A DNA stretch of 64,000 nt from Deltaproteobacteria bacterium HGW-Deltaproteobacteria-13 (GTDB lineage: Bacteria; Desulfobacterota; Syntrophia; Syntrophales; Smithellaceae). Under the pieces are notes generated by a model. It did no database searches. It had not been told where the DNA came from and was given only the letters and a program-made list of their open reading frames with translations. Of the stretch, positions 54,900-64,000 are shown in pieces. The number at the start of each line of letters is the position of its first letter. Within the stretch, counting starts at the first letter, position 1. A program made the translations under genes and the position numbers. The DNA is taken from contig PHBJ01000004.1 in the NCBI GenBank assembly GCA_002840555.1, positions 1 to 64,000 on the forward strand, given 5' to 3'.

Positions 54900-54981
54900 T
54901 GTCATTCCGAATCCCGACTTTGGGGGATGAGGAATCTAATAATACAAGGCATCAGGACTTCTGCCTTTGGTCGAAGTGACA
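54900..54981. repeat. MITE-like intergenic repeat with TGTCATTC termini
   Basis: Begins TGTCATTCCGA and ends TCGAAGTGACA, imperfect inverted ends, with a central GAGGAATCT. This has the look of the dispersed TGTCATTC...GAATGACA elements common between genes in many bacteria. It sits between the repeat-protein gene and the ACT gene. Confidence 0.5.
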
Positions 54982-54996
54982 AGAAACGCAGGGGCG

Positions 54997-55428
54997 CTAC
55001 ATATTAGAGAGCGATTGCGTATCCAGCGTTTTAAATCCTTTTTCTTCCAGAATCTTTTCCGTCTTTTGCCTTTGATCAACGTCAACCACAAACACGGCTT
55101 TTTTCGAACTCTCCAGCACAAAGCCGTAAGCGTTATTGATGTTGATGCCCTCCTGATAAAGCAGCTGCATCAATTTATCCAATCCGCCGGGAGTATCGGG
55201 AATCAAAACCGCCAGGACTTCCCGCAGATGCACCGTCATTCCCGCCGCCGCAAGAGCCGCTTCCGCACGCTTCGGATCATCGACAATCAGATTAATAATG
55301 CCGAAGGTATCCGCTGTCGCTATCGTCGTGGCGCGGATATTTATTTTTTCTTTAGCCAGAGCGCCGGTGATTTGAGCAAGTTTTCCGGACTTATTTTCCG
55401 CAAAAATCGAAAGCTGATAAGCAATCAT
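54997..55428 (-). CDS. Tandem ACT-domain protein
   Basis: A 143-residue protein made of two ACT domains (residues about 1-68 and 70-143): Q-L-S-I-F-A-E-N-K-S-G-K-L-A-Q-I-T and V-L-A-V-L-I-P-D-T-P-G-G-L. ACT pairs bind amino acids or similar ligands and regulate enzymes. Such proteins are often encoded next to phenylacetate- or acyl-CoA ligases, as here: the acyl-CoA ligase gene ends 20 bases upstream, so they are co-transcribed. Confidence 0.88.
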   Translation of the reverse strand: MIAYQLSIFAENKSGKLAQITGALAKEKINIRATTIATADTFGIINLIVDDPKRAEAALAAAGMTVHLREVLAVLIPDTPGGLDKLMQLLYQEGININNAYGFVLESSKKAVFVVDVDQRQKTEKILEEKGFKTLDTQSLSNM

Positions 55429-55448
55429 ACTTTTCTCCTTCTATTGGT

Positions 55449-57083
55449 TTAATGACTCTCTGTTTGCGCCTCGACCAGGCTGCCGCCGCAGTACTTTTCG
55501 CGAAGCCGCGGCTTTTCAATTTTTCCGGTGGGATTACGCGGCACCTTTTCAAAAAAGATTCTGCGCGGACGCTTATAACGCGGCAGCGCGGCGCAGAACT
55601 CAGCCATCTCGGCTTCGGAGCTTACGAAGCCGGGCTTTAACTCCACGATCGCCGCGACAATTTCGCCCAGGCGGTGATCGGGAAGACCGATCACCGCCAC
55701 ATCCTTGACCGCGTCATTCGTGCGCAGAAAATCCTCAATTTGCACGGGATAAATGTTCTCACCGCCCGTGATAATCACGTCTTTCTTGCGATCGACAAGA
55801 TAGATAAATCCGTCTTCATCCCTTTTCGCCATGTCGCCCGTATAGAGCCAGCCGTCTTTGAGAATCTCGGCAGTGGCCTGGGGATTGTTGTAGTAGCATT
55901 TCATCACACCCGCACCTTTTACACAAAGCTCGCCCACCGAGCCCTGCTGCACCGGCGTGCCGTTTTCATCCACGATCTGCACTTCCCACTTGTAGCCGGC
56001 CTTCCCGATGGCGCCGACTTTATGGATGTTTTCGATGCCGAGATGAACACAGCCCGGCCCGATAGATTCCGACAAGCCGTAATTCGTATCGTATTCGTGT
56101 TCTGGAAAATATTTTTTCCAGCGTTTGATCAGGCTGGGCGGAACCGGCTGCGCGCCGATATGCATCAGCCGCCACTGATCGAGTTTGTAGTCCTTAAGTT
56201 TGATATCCCCGCGTTCGATGGCATCCAGAATATCCTGCGCCCACGGAACCAGCAGCCAAACAATGGTAATTTGCTCCTCGGATACCGCTCTGAGTATCCA
56301 TTCCGGCTTGACACCGCGCAGCAGAACGGCGCGGCTTCCGGCCAGAAGGCTGCCGAACCAGTGCATTTTCGCGCCCGTGTGGTAGAGCGGCGGAATACAG
56401 AGAAAATTATCCTCGCGCGTCTGTTTATGATGATTCATTTCCGATTCACAGGATAACATCAGGCTGCGATGCGCGTGGAGAATCGCCTTGGGAAAACCGG
56501 TCGTGCCGGATGAAAAATAAATGGCGGCGTCATCATCATCGGAAAGCCTGATTTTCGGCGCTACGGAAGAACAGCACGCGGTGAGCGCATAATAACTTTC
56601 GGCAAACGCCGGGCAGTCGAGTCCCAAAAACAGCCGTATTTTTATATTCGGAATCTTCTCACGGATCGCCTCGACTCTTTCGGTAAATTCCGGTCCGAAG
56701 ATTAAAACATCGCACTCGGCCAGATCGAGGCAATATTTGATTTCATCCTCTGTATAACGGTAGTTCAGCGGCACCGCGAGGGCTCCTGTTTTCAGGATGC
56801 CGAAATAGATCGGCAGCCACTCCAGACAGTTCATAAGTAAAATTGCTACTTTTTGACCTTTCTGCAGGCCTCTTCCCAGCAAAAAGTCGGCAAAGCGATT
56901 GGCCTTGTCGTCGAACTCGCGCCAGGTCATCTCCCGCCGGTACCGGTTTTCCGGATTGGTTTCGACAAGCTCATAATCCTTCCAGCTTACTTTAATTTCC
57001 TTGATTTGAGGATTTATTTCAACAAGACTTATTTCATCGCCGTACAGGGCGGCGTTGCGGGCAAGAATTTCTGTGATGGGCAT
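55449..57083 (-). CDS. AMP-dependent acyl-CoA synthetase/ligase
   Basis: A 544-residue ANL-superfamily enzyme: phosphate loop Y-F-S-S-G-T-T-G-F-P-K, A5 N-Y-G-L-S-E, Y-T-G-D-M, the hinge D-R-K-K-D and the catalytic lysine in N-P-T-G-K-I. It activates a carboxylic acid through an acyl-adenylate to the CoA thioester. Chain length or aromatic specificity cannot be read by eye. In a syntroph this would start fatty- or aromatic-acid breakdown. AAGGAA precedes the ATG. Confidence 0.92.
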   Translation of the reverse strand: MPITEILARNAALYGDEISLVEINPQIKEIKVSWKDYELVETNPENRYRREMTWREFDDKANRFADFLLGRGLQKGQKVAILLMNCLEWLPIYFGILKTGALAVPLNYRYTEDEIKYCLDLAECDVLIFGPEFTERVEAIREKIPNIKIRLFLGLDCPAFAESYYALTACCSSVAPKIRLSDDDDAAIYFSSGTTGFPKAILHAHRSLMLSCESEMNHHKQTREDNFLCIPPLYHTGAKMHWFGSLLAGSRAVLLRGVKPEWILRAVSEEQITIVWLLVPWAQDILDAIERGDIKLKDYKLDQWRLMHIGAQPVPPSLIKRWKKYFPEHEYDTNYGLSESIGPGCVHLGIENIHKVGAIGKAGYKWEVQIVDENGTPVQQGSVGELCVKGAGVMKCYYNNPQATAEILKDGWLYTGDMAKRDEDGFIYLVDRKKDVIITGGENIYPVQIEDFLRTNDAVKDVAVIGLPDHRLGEIVAAIVELKPGFVSSEAEMAEFCAALPRYKRPRRIFFEKVPRNPTGKIEKPRLREKYCGGSLVEAQTESH

Positions 57084-57241
57084 TTTTCATTCCTTCTGAT
57101 TTTACAAATTTGCGCCGGCATGATGCGGGCATTTCCATATAAGCAACAAGTTCCGAACCTGCTTTTTACAGGAAACAAGATACGAATTTAGGGCGGGTAT
57201 GTCAAGAATGTTTTAGCCGGGAAATATGAGGAAGAACACGG

Positions 57242-57835
57242 TTATGCCGGAGCATAATAAAAAGACGGACAAATCACTTTTCCCGCGATGTTAAAAATTA
57301 TTCCTTCTTTTTCCAGCAACGTCCGCTTCATCTCCGTTCCGCCTCCAAAGCCGCCCAAATGACATCCCGAACGAATTGTCCGGTGACAGGGCACAAGTAT
57401 TGGAAACGGATTGCGTGCCATAACGTTGCCAACAGCCCTGCCCCCGCCAGGCGACCCGACATGCGCCGCGATCAACCCGTAAGTGCTAACAGAGCCGCGC
57501 GGGATCGCATACTGCGCGCGTAAAACAGACTGTTGAAATTTTGAATAAGGAGATAGATCAACGAGCTTCAAGGAAAATTTAACAGGCTCGCCTTCCAGAG
57601 AAGCTTTGATGGATTCAGCTATCGAGTCGATTTCCACGCACGAAGATTTTCGGGAATCCGGGAAAAGCGCGGATGCCCGGTCTTGAGCCGGCACTCCCGG
57701 CCGTGAAAGCAGAATATTAACAATCCCGGGCTTATCATTTGATAAACGCCAGACGACACAGACACTGCCAAAGGGCGTCGGGCTGATAATCTTTTTATTC
57801 ATTTGCTTAATTTCAGTTTTCATCGTCCTGGTCAT
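57242..57835 (-). CDS. ogt: Methylated-DNA-protein cysteine methyltransferase-like protein
   Basis: A 197-residue protein with the MGMT motif P-C-H-R (I-L-V-P-C-H-R-T-I) carrying the acceptor Cys, and the winged helix R-G-S-V-S-T-Y-G-L-I-A. It repairs O6-alkylguanine by self-alkylation. The N-terminal 90 residues are the usual weakly conserved cap. Start overlaps the upstream membrane-protein stop (ATGA); internal ATGs nearby are possible. Confidence 0.9.
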   Translation of the reverse strand: MTRTMKTEIKQMNKKIISPTPFGSVCVVWRLSNDKPGIVNILLSRPGVPAQDRASALFPDSRKSSCVEIDSIAESIKASLEGEPVKFSLKLVDLSPYSKFQQSVLRAQYAIPRGSVSTYGLIAAHVGSPGGGRAVGNVMARNPFPILVPCHRTIRSGCHLGGFGGGTEMKRTLLEKEGIIFNIAGKVICPSFYYAPA

Positions 57836-58608
57836 GTCGTATCATTCTGACATTTCGGGGAATTACTGCCGGCAACGATTTCTTCTCTCAACCGCTTTTT
57901 CGGAAGCAGATAGAAAATACCAATAAGTAGAATTATTGTCAACTGCTGATAAGCGTCTTTCAATAAAGCCCAGGTGATCATCATTAAAAAAGGCAAGGCA
58001 ATGGTCATGATATGGATGCGAAGTATTTCGCGGGATTTAAAGGGGAACACGATCCTCTGCCACGGATTTTTCTGCACAAAATCATCCGCTTTAGCAATAA
58101 GCGTCACCAGTATCATGGGCCAGAGACTCCGGGCAAGATAGGTTACGGGCGTGAAGAAATCGGAATTGATAAAACCGTTCCTGCCGAAAAGCGTGAGGGG
58201 CTGCATTTCGGCAAAGACCGACAGAAAGAGTCCGTAGAACGAAAAGATCCAGCAGTAAATATAAAGCGCAACAAATCCCGCAAGCAGAGCTGCCGGAATA
58301 ATGGCCAAAGCAAAAACTTCAGGAGAAATATTTTTGATGAAAGGCACTTCAACGTCATAATCATCTTTGTGTGTTCCGGAAGTCAGCATGATTTGAATAG
58401 CCGCCGCAATGACACACGTCCATGAATAGAAGAGTCCGGACAGCCAGACACTCCAGCAGAATTCCTGAACAGACCATTGCTGGACAACAGCCAACCAGGA
58501 CGTCAGGACAAAGCCGGTAAAGGCGGCGGCAAAAGATAATGATTTCATATTTGCCGGCTGCCTCACGGACGTTCGGATAAAACCGGATGGTTTCCCTTCA
58601 GTTTGCAT
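57832..58608 (-). CDS. Integral membrane protein, Yip1-like layout
   Basis: A 258-residue protein with about five or six hydrophobic segments and a cytoplasmic N-terminal tail. The pattern resembles Yip1-domain proteins, but no signature proves it. It overlaps the ogt-like gene by 4 bases. Function unknown. Confidence 0.5.
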   Translation of the reverse strand: MQTEGKPSGFIRTSVRQPANMKSLSFAAAFTGFVLTSWLAVVQQWSVQEFCWSVWLSGLFYSWTCVIAAAIQIMLTSGTHKDDYDVEVPFIKNISPEVFALAIIPAALLAGFVALYIYCWIFSFYGLFLSVFAEMQPLTLFGRNGFINSDFFTPVTYLARSLWPMILVTLIAKADDFVQKNPWQRIVFPFKSREILRIHIMTIALPFLMMITWALLKDAYQQLTIILLIGIFYLLPKKRLREEIVAGSNSPKCQNDTT

Positions 58609-58894
58609 TTTTCACCTGATACTCCTGGATATTTCCCGAATTGCGCAAGATCCATGCGTTTATTTAATGAACATGCCCCGGATCAGTTGGAAATCAATAT
58701 GCGGGAATATACTATGGGGAGATGAAGGATGACAAGAAGAAAACATCACGAAGATTTTTTAAAAGAAGCTGTCCATCCGGTAATTGAAACTCTCCGATGC
58801 ATACTACTGAAAGCTTTATTTTTTTTGCTTGCCTGGCGTCAAGGCCTGATATAATAAATTATTATAAAAGAAAAAATCCTGATATGGTAATTCG

Positions 58895-60448
58895 ATGAAG
58901 ATTCTCCTCGTCTATCCTGAATATCCCGAAACATTCTGGAGCTTACGGCATGCCCTCAGGATGATGAATAAGAAGGCTTTGGTCCCGCCCCTGGGAATCA
59001 TCACCGTCGCCGCTATGCTCCCTCAAGAATGGGAAAAGAAGCTTGTGGATATGAATATTGAGGCGCTCACGGACAAGGACATCCAATGGGCGGATTATGT
59101 CTTTATCAGCGCCATGCTGGTACAACGCGACTCGGCGAAAGAGGTTATCACCCGCAGCAGGCGTTTTGACAAAAAGATCGTTGCCGGCGGCCCCCTCTTC
59201 CAAATGGAACATGAGGCCTTTCCCGATATTGACCATTTTGTGCTGGGCGAAGGGGAAATAACCCTGCCAATTTTCCTGAAAGATCTGGCCGGGGAACGTC
59301 CGCGGCATTTTTATAATTCGGAAGAGCGTCCGGATATTACCCAAACGCCTGTTCCCCTCTGGCCGCTCGTCGACAAGAAAAAATACTCTTTAATGGCCAT
59401 GCAGTATTCCAGAGGATGTCCGTTTGATTGTGATTTTTGCGACATCATTATCTTTAACGGGCGCAAACCGCGCACCAAGACGAAAGAGCAGGTCATTGCC
59501 GAGTTGAATGCCATTTATGATTCCGGCTGGCGCGAAGGGGTTTTCATCGTTGATGATAATTTTATCGGCGACAAGCGCAAGCTCAAGGAAGAAATCCTGC
59601 CGGCCATTATAGAGTGGAACCGGGCGCATGATTACATCTTTCCTCTTTTCACCGAAGCGTGCATCAATCTGGCGGATGATGAAGAGCTGATGGACCTTAT
59701 GGCGCAGGCCGGTTTCACCGCCGTTTTCATCGGTGTGGAGACGACCAGCGAAAAAGCCCTTGCCGAATGCAACAAGGATCAGAACAGGAACCGCGACATG
59801 ATCGAGTGCGTCAAAACCATACAACGTCACGGCATGGAGGTCTGGGGCGGTTTTATCGTCGGGTTTGACTCCGATCCGCTCACCATCTTTCAGGACCAGA
59901 TAAACTTCATCCGGGACAGCGGCATCGTTATCGCGATGGTCGGGCTTTTAAACGCCGGGCGCGGCACACCCTTTTATGAACGTCTCGAAAAGGAAAACCG
60001 TCTCATTGAGATGAGCAATTTTTACGGCGACAACACGGGCTGCTCCATCAATTTTATTCCCCGGATGAAAATGGAAGTTCTTTTCGAAGGGTACTTCAAC
60101 ATCCTGAAGAACATCTATTCTCCCCGGGAGTATTACGAGCGTATCAGCACTTTCATCAGGGAATACCGTCCTCCGAAACTGAAAATCAAGAGGCGTCTGT
60201 ATTTCTACCATTTGCGCGGTTTATTCGGCTCGATATGGCACATGGGCATCCTGGAGAGTGGACGCCGCTACTACTGGAAATTTTTCTTCCGTACATTGTT
60301 CCGGCATCCACGCAATTTCCCCTATGCCGTCATTTATCTCACCAACTGCGGCTACCACTTTCGCAAGGTATTTGAAACTTATGTTCGCATGCCTGTACGG
60401 GAAATCGTTAAAGCCCATAAAGAACAACCCCATCAACGCGACACATAA
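58895..60448 (+). CDS. B12-binding domain radical SAM protein (DUF4070 type)
   Basis: A 517-residue protein: an N-terminal cobalamin-binding Rossmann domain (residues about 1-135, without an obvious DxHxxG), then the radical SAM core R-G-C-P-F-D-C-D-F-C, then a C-terminal region (F-Y-E-R-L then basic K-I-K-R-R-L-Y-F-Y) of the DUF4070 kind. Relatives include hopanoid-modifying HpnR-type methylases and uncharacterised enzymes. No hopanoid gene is nearby, so the substrate is unknown. No strong ribosome binding site. Confidence 0.82.
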   Translation: MKILLVYPEYPETFWSLRHALRMMNKKALVPPLGIITVAAMLPQEWEKKLVDMNIEALTDKDIQWADYVFISAMLVQRDSAKEVITRSRRFDKKIVAGGPLFQMEHEAFPDIDHFVLGEGEITLPIFLKDLAGERPRHFYNSEERPDITQTPVPLWPLVDKKKYSLMAMQYSRGCPFDCDFCDIIIFNGRKPRTKTKEQVIAELNAIYDSGWREGVFIVDDNFIGDKRKLKEEILPAIIEWNRAHDYIFPLFTEACINLADDEELMDLMAQAGFTAVFIGVETTSEKALAECNKDQNRNRDMIECVKTIQRHGMEVWGGFIVGFDSDPLTIFQDQINFIRDSGIVIAMVGLLNAGRGTPFYERLEKENRLIEMSNFYGDNTGCSINFIPRMKMEVLFEGYFNILKNIYSPREYYERISTFIREYRPPKLKIKRRLYFYHLRGLFGSIWHMGILESGRRYYWKFFFRTLFRHPRNFPYAVIYLTNCGYHFRKVFETYVRMPVREIVKAHKEQPHQRDT

Positions 60449-60719
60449 ATACGTTTAAGAAATTCAGATGGCTTGTTTTATATCTGTCATCATCAATAAT
60501 TCAGATTAAAGACAGGATTGTTCGCGGCAACAACTGTTCAACCTCACAGGCCTATTACATTTTTAAGCAGGAAGCCTTTGAAATCATTCACTTCGTTACC
60601 GCAATCCCTCTTGATAAAATCATGATTGATTTTTGGCGTCACATTTATGATTGAAATATCCGGTTGATTTAATTAAAATGAAGTATAGTATTGTATAAAT
60701 CCTGCGATGGGAGACCAAA

Positions 60720-62855
60720 GTGGACAATAACAACGGATACGATATTAAATACCTGTTTGAACCTGAAAGCATTGCCGTCATCGGCGCTTCTCCCGACAAA
60801 AAGAAAATCGGTTATGCCGTATTCAACAATATAATTTCCGGTGGATATAAGGGAAAAGTATTTCCCATCAGCCCCAGGGGCGGCGAAATTGACGGGCATA
60901 AAGTATTTGCTGATGTTCTGGAAGTCCCGGACGATATTGACTGCGCGGCTATTGTGATTCCGGCGCATCTGGTCAAGGATGCGGTAAAGAGCTGCGCTCA
61001 AAAGAAAGTCAAATTTATCCAGATCATCACTTCCGGCTTTTCGGAGATTGGAAATGTCCAGGAAGAAAACGAGATTACGGAGATTGCCAGGGCAGCGGGA
61101 ACACGCATCGTGGGTCCGAACATGTTCGGCCTTTACTCGTCGGCGGCAATGCTCAACTCGACTTTCTCCGCGGCCAGAATAAAACCGGGCCACGTTGCCA
61201 TCCTCACGCAGAGCGGCGCGCTGGGAATCGCGATGATCGCAAAAAGCTCTGTCGCCAATATGGGACTTTCCTCCATCATCTCGATCGGGAATAAATGCGA
61301 TGTTGATGAAGCCGACCTCCTTGACTATCTCATTCATCATGACAACACAAAAGTCATCTTTATGTATATCGAAGGCGTAAAAAAGGGAGAACGGCTGATG
61401 GAGACTCTGAAGGCCGCCACGGAGAAAAAACCCGTCATCGTCATCAAGTCGGGGAAATCGAAAAGAGGGGCGCAGGCGGCCGCTTCACACACGGGATCGC
61501 TCGCCGGATCGGATGAAATATTCGACGCTATTGTGAAACAATGCGGCGTGCTCCGTGCCGATTGCCTTGAAGACGCATTCAACTGGTGCCAATTCATGAT
61601 TTCCAGCACCGCACCCAAAAGTTTCAACAGCGTCATCGTGACGAACGGCGGCGGCGTCGGCGTTATGGCGACCGACGCGTGCGAAAAGTACGGGGTCTCA
61701 TTATACGATAATCAGTCCGCATTAAAAAGCTTATACGACCCGGTGACGCCTTCGTTCGGATCCACAAAAAATCCTATCGATCTCACGGGAACGGCCGACG
61801 CGGCGGATTACACGCGCGCCCTCTCCATCGCGGCCGAGTCCGGAGAAATGGGCTCCACCATCGGGCTTTACTGCGAAACGGCGATTATGGATTCCAGCAA
61901 TCTCTCTCAAATGATCACCGATACGTACAACATACATCAGAAAAGCGGCAAAGCCATCAGCTATGCTCTGATCGGCGGCGCGCAGGTTGAAAGCACGATA
62001 GAGTCCCTGAGAACCGCCAGCATCCCTGTTTTTAACGACGTGGAGCAGGCCGTATCGTGCATCGGAGCATTCTATCGATATTACAAATACGCCAATGAAA
62101 TATCTTACAAGTTTGATGATTACGAAATAGACACAGGGGCGATCAATAAAATTATAGACGGCGCACTGAAGGATGGGAGAACCTTCCTTCTGGCAAACGA
62201 GGGAGCGGCCGTCATGAAGGTTGCAAACATCTCGATGCCGCAAAGCAGAATCGCGCACAACATCAATGAGGCGATAAAGTTTGCCGAAGATATCGGATAC
62301 CCGGTCGTCATGAAGGTCGTGTCGAAAGACATTTTGCACAAAAGCGATGCCGGAGGTGTTTTGCTGGACATTGATAACAAAAAGGAAGTTGTCGATGGTT
62401 ATGAAGTCATCATGCATAAATGCCGGGAGTATAAACCCAACGCGGTGATTGAGGGGATTGAAATCGCGGAAATGGTCAAGAAGGGTGTTGAACTCATTGT
62501 CGGAGCGAGACGAGACCCGTCATTCGGCCCGGTCGTCATGTGCGGACTCGGAGGCATTTACGTGGAAGTGATGAAGGATATATCTTTTAGGGCGATTCCC
62601 ATAAACCGCGGCACCGCGCTTTCCATGCTGGAAGAAATCAGATCTTATCCGTTGCTTCTCGGCGCGAGAGGCGAGGAACAGAAAGACATTGAGTCTGTTA
62701 TAGACATCATCATCAAGATAAGTTCCATTATTAAGAAATGCGAAAGGATTACCGATATCGAGATAAATCCTGTCGTTGTGTATGATATTAAAAAAGGTCT
62801 CAAGGCTGTAGACGCGCGGATTTTGATAAGCAAACCGAAGGAGAATAGACAATGA
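60720..62855 (+). CDS. acdA: Acetate/acyl-CoA ligase (ADP-forming), fused alpha-beta
   Basis: A 711-residue NDP-forming acyl-CoA synthetase: CoA-binding domain (I-A-V-I-G-A-S-P-D-K-K-K-I-G), the succinyl-CoA-ligase-like domain with I-L-T-Q-S-G-A-L-G, the catalytic-His segment S-H-T-G-S-L-A-G-S-D, and a C-terminal ATP-grasp domain (Y-P-V-V-M-K-V, H-K-S-D-A-G-G-V). It interconverts acyl-CoA, ADP and Pi with the acid, CoA and ATP, so it can conserve energy. GTG 60720 has GGGAG 6 bases upstream. Coupled to the next gene. Confidence 0.9.
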   Translation: MDNNNGYDIKYLFEPESIAVIGASPDKKKIGYAVFNNIISGGYKGKVFPISPRGGEIDGHKVFADVLEVPDDIDCAAIVIPAHLVKDAVKSCAQKKVKFIQIITSGFSEIGNVQEENEITEIARAAGTRIVGPNMFGLYSSAAMLNSTFSAARIKPGHVAILTQSGALGIAMIAKSSVANMGLSSIISIGNKCDVDEADLLDYLIHHDNTKVIFMYIEGVKKGERLMETLKAATEKKPVIVIKSGKSKRGAQAAASHTGSLAGSDEIFDAIVKQCGVLRADCLEDAFNWCQFMISSTAPKSFNSVIVTNGGGVGVMATDACEKYGVSLYDNQSALKSLYDPVTPSFGSTKNPIDLTGTADAADYTRALSIAAESGEMGSTIGLYCETAIMDSSNLSQMITDTYNIHQKSGKAISYALIGGAQVESTIESLRTASIPVFNDVEQAVSCIGAFYRYYKYANEISYKFDDYEIDTGAINKIIDGALKDGRTFLLANEGAAVMKVANISMPQSRIAHNINEAIKFAEDIGYPVVMKVVSKDILHKSDAGGVLLDIDNKKEVVDGYEVIMHKCREYKPNAVIEGIEIAEMVKKGVELIVGARRDPSFGPVVMCGLGGIYVEVMKDISFRAIPINRGTALSMLEEIRSYPLLLGARGEEQKDIESVIDIIIKISSIIKKCERITDIEINPVVVYDIKKGLKAVDARILISKPKENRQ

Positions 62856-63919
62856 AAAAAATAGTAATTTCTTCAATCAGAAGCAATGCGGGGAAAACAA
62901 GTATCATCGCGGGAATCATTTCTTCGCTGAAAGATAAAAAATTCGCTTACGCCAAGCCGCTGGGCGACAGATTGATCTATCGCCGGAAAAGAAGCTGGGA
63001 TTATGACGCAAGCCTGATGGTCAATCTTTTGGAGCGCGAAGGCGAACTGGAAGGCCACTATGAGAAGATCACGCTCGGCTTTGACCATTCCAAGCTGAGA
63101 TACATGTACGATCAGGAAGGCATCAAGACGGCGCTTTCCGATATCGTAACGCATATCGGGGGCAAAAACGATGTGCTCCTTATTGAAAGCGGGAAAGACT
63201 TTTCGTGCGGAGCGTATCTCAATCTTGATCCGGTATCCATTGCCAAAGATATTGACGGCCAGCTTGTGATTGTCGTGAGCGGCGACAACGATTCCATCAT
63301 TGATGATATAAAATTCATCGAAAAATATATGAAGATCATAGATGCCAATTTCGGCGGTGTCATCATCAACAAGGTCACCGATGTTGAAGCTTTTGAGAAT
63401 TACTTCGCGCCGAGCATCAAGGAGATGGGCATTAAGATCATCGGCATTCTCCCTTATGAGGCGCAATTAACCTACTTTACGCTTGATTTTCTCGCGGATA
63501 AACTCTTCGCCAGAGTGCTTTCCGGCGAAGAACACCTGAAAAAAGTCGTCAAGAACATCATCATCGGGGCGCCGTCTGCCACCTGCCCGGACAATGATCC
63601 GCTTTTTAGCAAGCAGTGCGTAAGCAAGGAAAATCAGTTGATGATAACCGGCGGCGAAAGAAGCGACTTGATCCTTGCCGCTCTGGAACGCGACACCATA
63701 GGCATTATCGTCACGAGTGATATCGTGCCTCATCAAAATATCATTTCCAGAGCGAAAGAGAAAGGCATCCCTATCCTTCTTGTCAACATGGACACGTTCA
63801 TAACCGCTAAGACGATTGACGACATGGAAGCACTGCTCAGGAAAGACGATACGGAGAAAATCCGGCTTTTATCCGAGTTGATTGAAAAACACACCCTCGT
63901 GAAAGACTTTTTGAAATAG
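62852..63919 (+). CDS. BioD-like/DRTGG-domain protein (Pta N-terminal-like)
   Basis: A 355-residue protein: a P-loop dethiobiotin-synthetase-like domain (S-N-A-G-K-T-S, residues about 9-15; L-L-I-E-S-G-K-D) and a DRTGG domain in the last 130 residues (M-I-T-G-G-E-R-S-D-L-I-L-A-A-L-E). This is the layout of the regulatory N-terminus of long phosphotransacetylases, without the Pta catalytic part. It overlaps the acyl-CoA synthetase gene by 4 bases, so it may regulate or assist that enzyme. Confidence 0.82.
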   Translation: MKKIVISSIRSNAGKTSIIAGIISSLKDKKFAYAKPLGDRLIYRRKRSWDYDASLMVNLLEREGELEGHYEKITLGFDHSKLRYMYDQEGIKTALSDIVTHIGGKNDVLLIESGKDFSCGAYLNLDPVSIAKDIDGQLVIVVSGDNDSIIDDIKFIEKYMKIIDANFGGVIINKVTDVEAFENYFAPSIKEMGIKIIGILPYEAQLTYFTLDFLADKLFARVLSGEEHLKKVVKNIIIGAPSATCPDNDPLFSKQCVSKENQLMITGGERSDLILAALERDTIGIIVTSDIVPHQNIISRAKEKGIPILLVNMDTFITAKTIDDMEALLRKDDTEKIRLLSELIEKHTLVKDFLK

Positions 63920-63931
63920 ACGGGGCGCGAC

Positions 63932-64000
63932 TGTCATTCCCGCAGGGCCCCCCGGCGCATGCCGGGTGGCAATTTTCTTGTCATTCCCGCGCAGGCGGGA
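63932..64000. repeat. Palindromic GC-rich intergenic repeats (truncated by window end)
   Basis: Two copies of TGTCATTCCCGC (63932-63943 and 63979-63990). The second begins a TCCCGC-GCAG-GCGGGA hairpin that reaches the window edge. Between them CCCGGC-GCAT-GCCGGG (63951-63966) forms another hairpin, which can serve as a terminator for the preceding gene. This is the familiar ATTCCCGC...GCGGGAAT repeat class. Confidence 0.65.

Noticed and set aside
55674..56456. 260-codon plus-strand open frame
   Set aside because: Shadow of the acyl-CoA ligase gene; no domain-like features.
60669..62417. Long minus-strand open frames of 223 and 228 codons (60669-61340 and 61731-62417)
   Set aside because: Antisense to the ADP-forming acyl-CoA synthetase, whose frame carries all expected motifs.

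Overview
The window looks like a chromosomal segment of a strictly anaerobic deltaproteobacterium (Desulfobacterota), probably a syntroph-like member of the Syntrophales. This is an inference from gene content: a heterodisulfide-reductase-type electron-bifurcation module (HdrA fusion plus MvhD), an AMP-forming acyl-CoA ligase, a fused ADP-forming acyl-CoA synthetase paired with a BioD/DRTGG protein, two HU/IHF proteins, RdgC, BamD, MltA and a large chemotaxis operon. No rRNA, tRNA, CRISPR array, phage or transposase gene was seen.

Layout. 1-5 kb (minus strand): a 1454-residue HdrA-GltD-HdrA flavoprotein, then an MvhD subunit whose reading frame is crossed by a TGA at a conserved cysteine position (predicted selenocysteine, with a hairpin just downstream), then the first codons of a third gene. 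5-10.5 kb: engB, a GT-C-like membrane protein, a K+ channel plus lipoprotein pair, a membrane protein of unknown function and a hemerythrin-like protein. 11-15.9 kb: a Fur/Zur-type regulator with a palindrome before its start, overlapping znuA-znuC-znuB, a structured leader in front of a BASS-type transporter, and superoxide dismutase. 15.9-20 kb: an IHF-type protein, rluB-scpB-scpA, trpS and hup. 20.4-23.6 kb: UbiA prenyltransferase, radical SAM/SPASM protein, a DUF1330-like protein, and an exported dual-specificity-type phosphatase on the other strand. 23.7-28 kb: two exported proteins, one joining leucine-rich repeats to a permuted-papain (YiiX-like) domain. 28-33.5 kb: nadK-recN-GNAT-mltA and rdgC.

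33.5-47.5 kb is a chemotaxis locus read on the minus strand: cheA-cheW-mcp-mcp-cheR-cheD-cheY-cheX-cheB, followed by a second cheW-mcp pair. That second pair is flanked by recognisable relics of the 3' end of cheA and the 5' end of cheR, and by a copy of the sequence upstream of cheA. It therefore appears to be the surviving core of a duplicated cheA-cheW-mcp-cheR block. Two of the three receptors share near-identical signalling-domain DNA, which suggests gene conversion. A diguanylate cyclase, a single-domain response regulator and a CheC-like phosphatase follow on the plus strand.

49.9-64 kb is mixed housekeeping and metabolism: a DUF374 acyltransferase, a fused APH-like/P-loop kinase, trxA-bamD, an MTAP-like phosphorylase, a tandem-repeat protein of unknown function ending in Cys-Gln-Leu-Gly motifs, an ACT-domain protein behind an acyl-CoA ligase, an Ogt-type DNA repair methyltransferase, a B12-binding radical SAM protein and the ADP-forming acyl-CoA synthetase/DRTGG pair. 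The window ends inside a GC-rich palindromic intergenic repeat.
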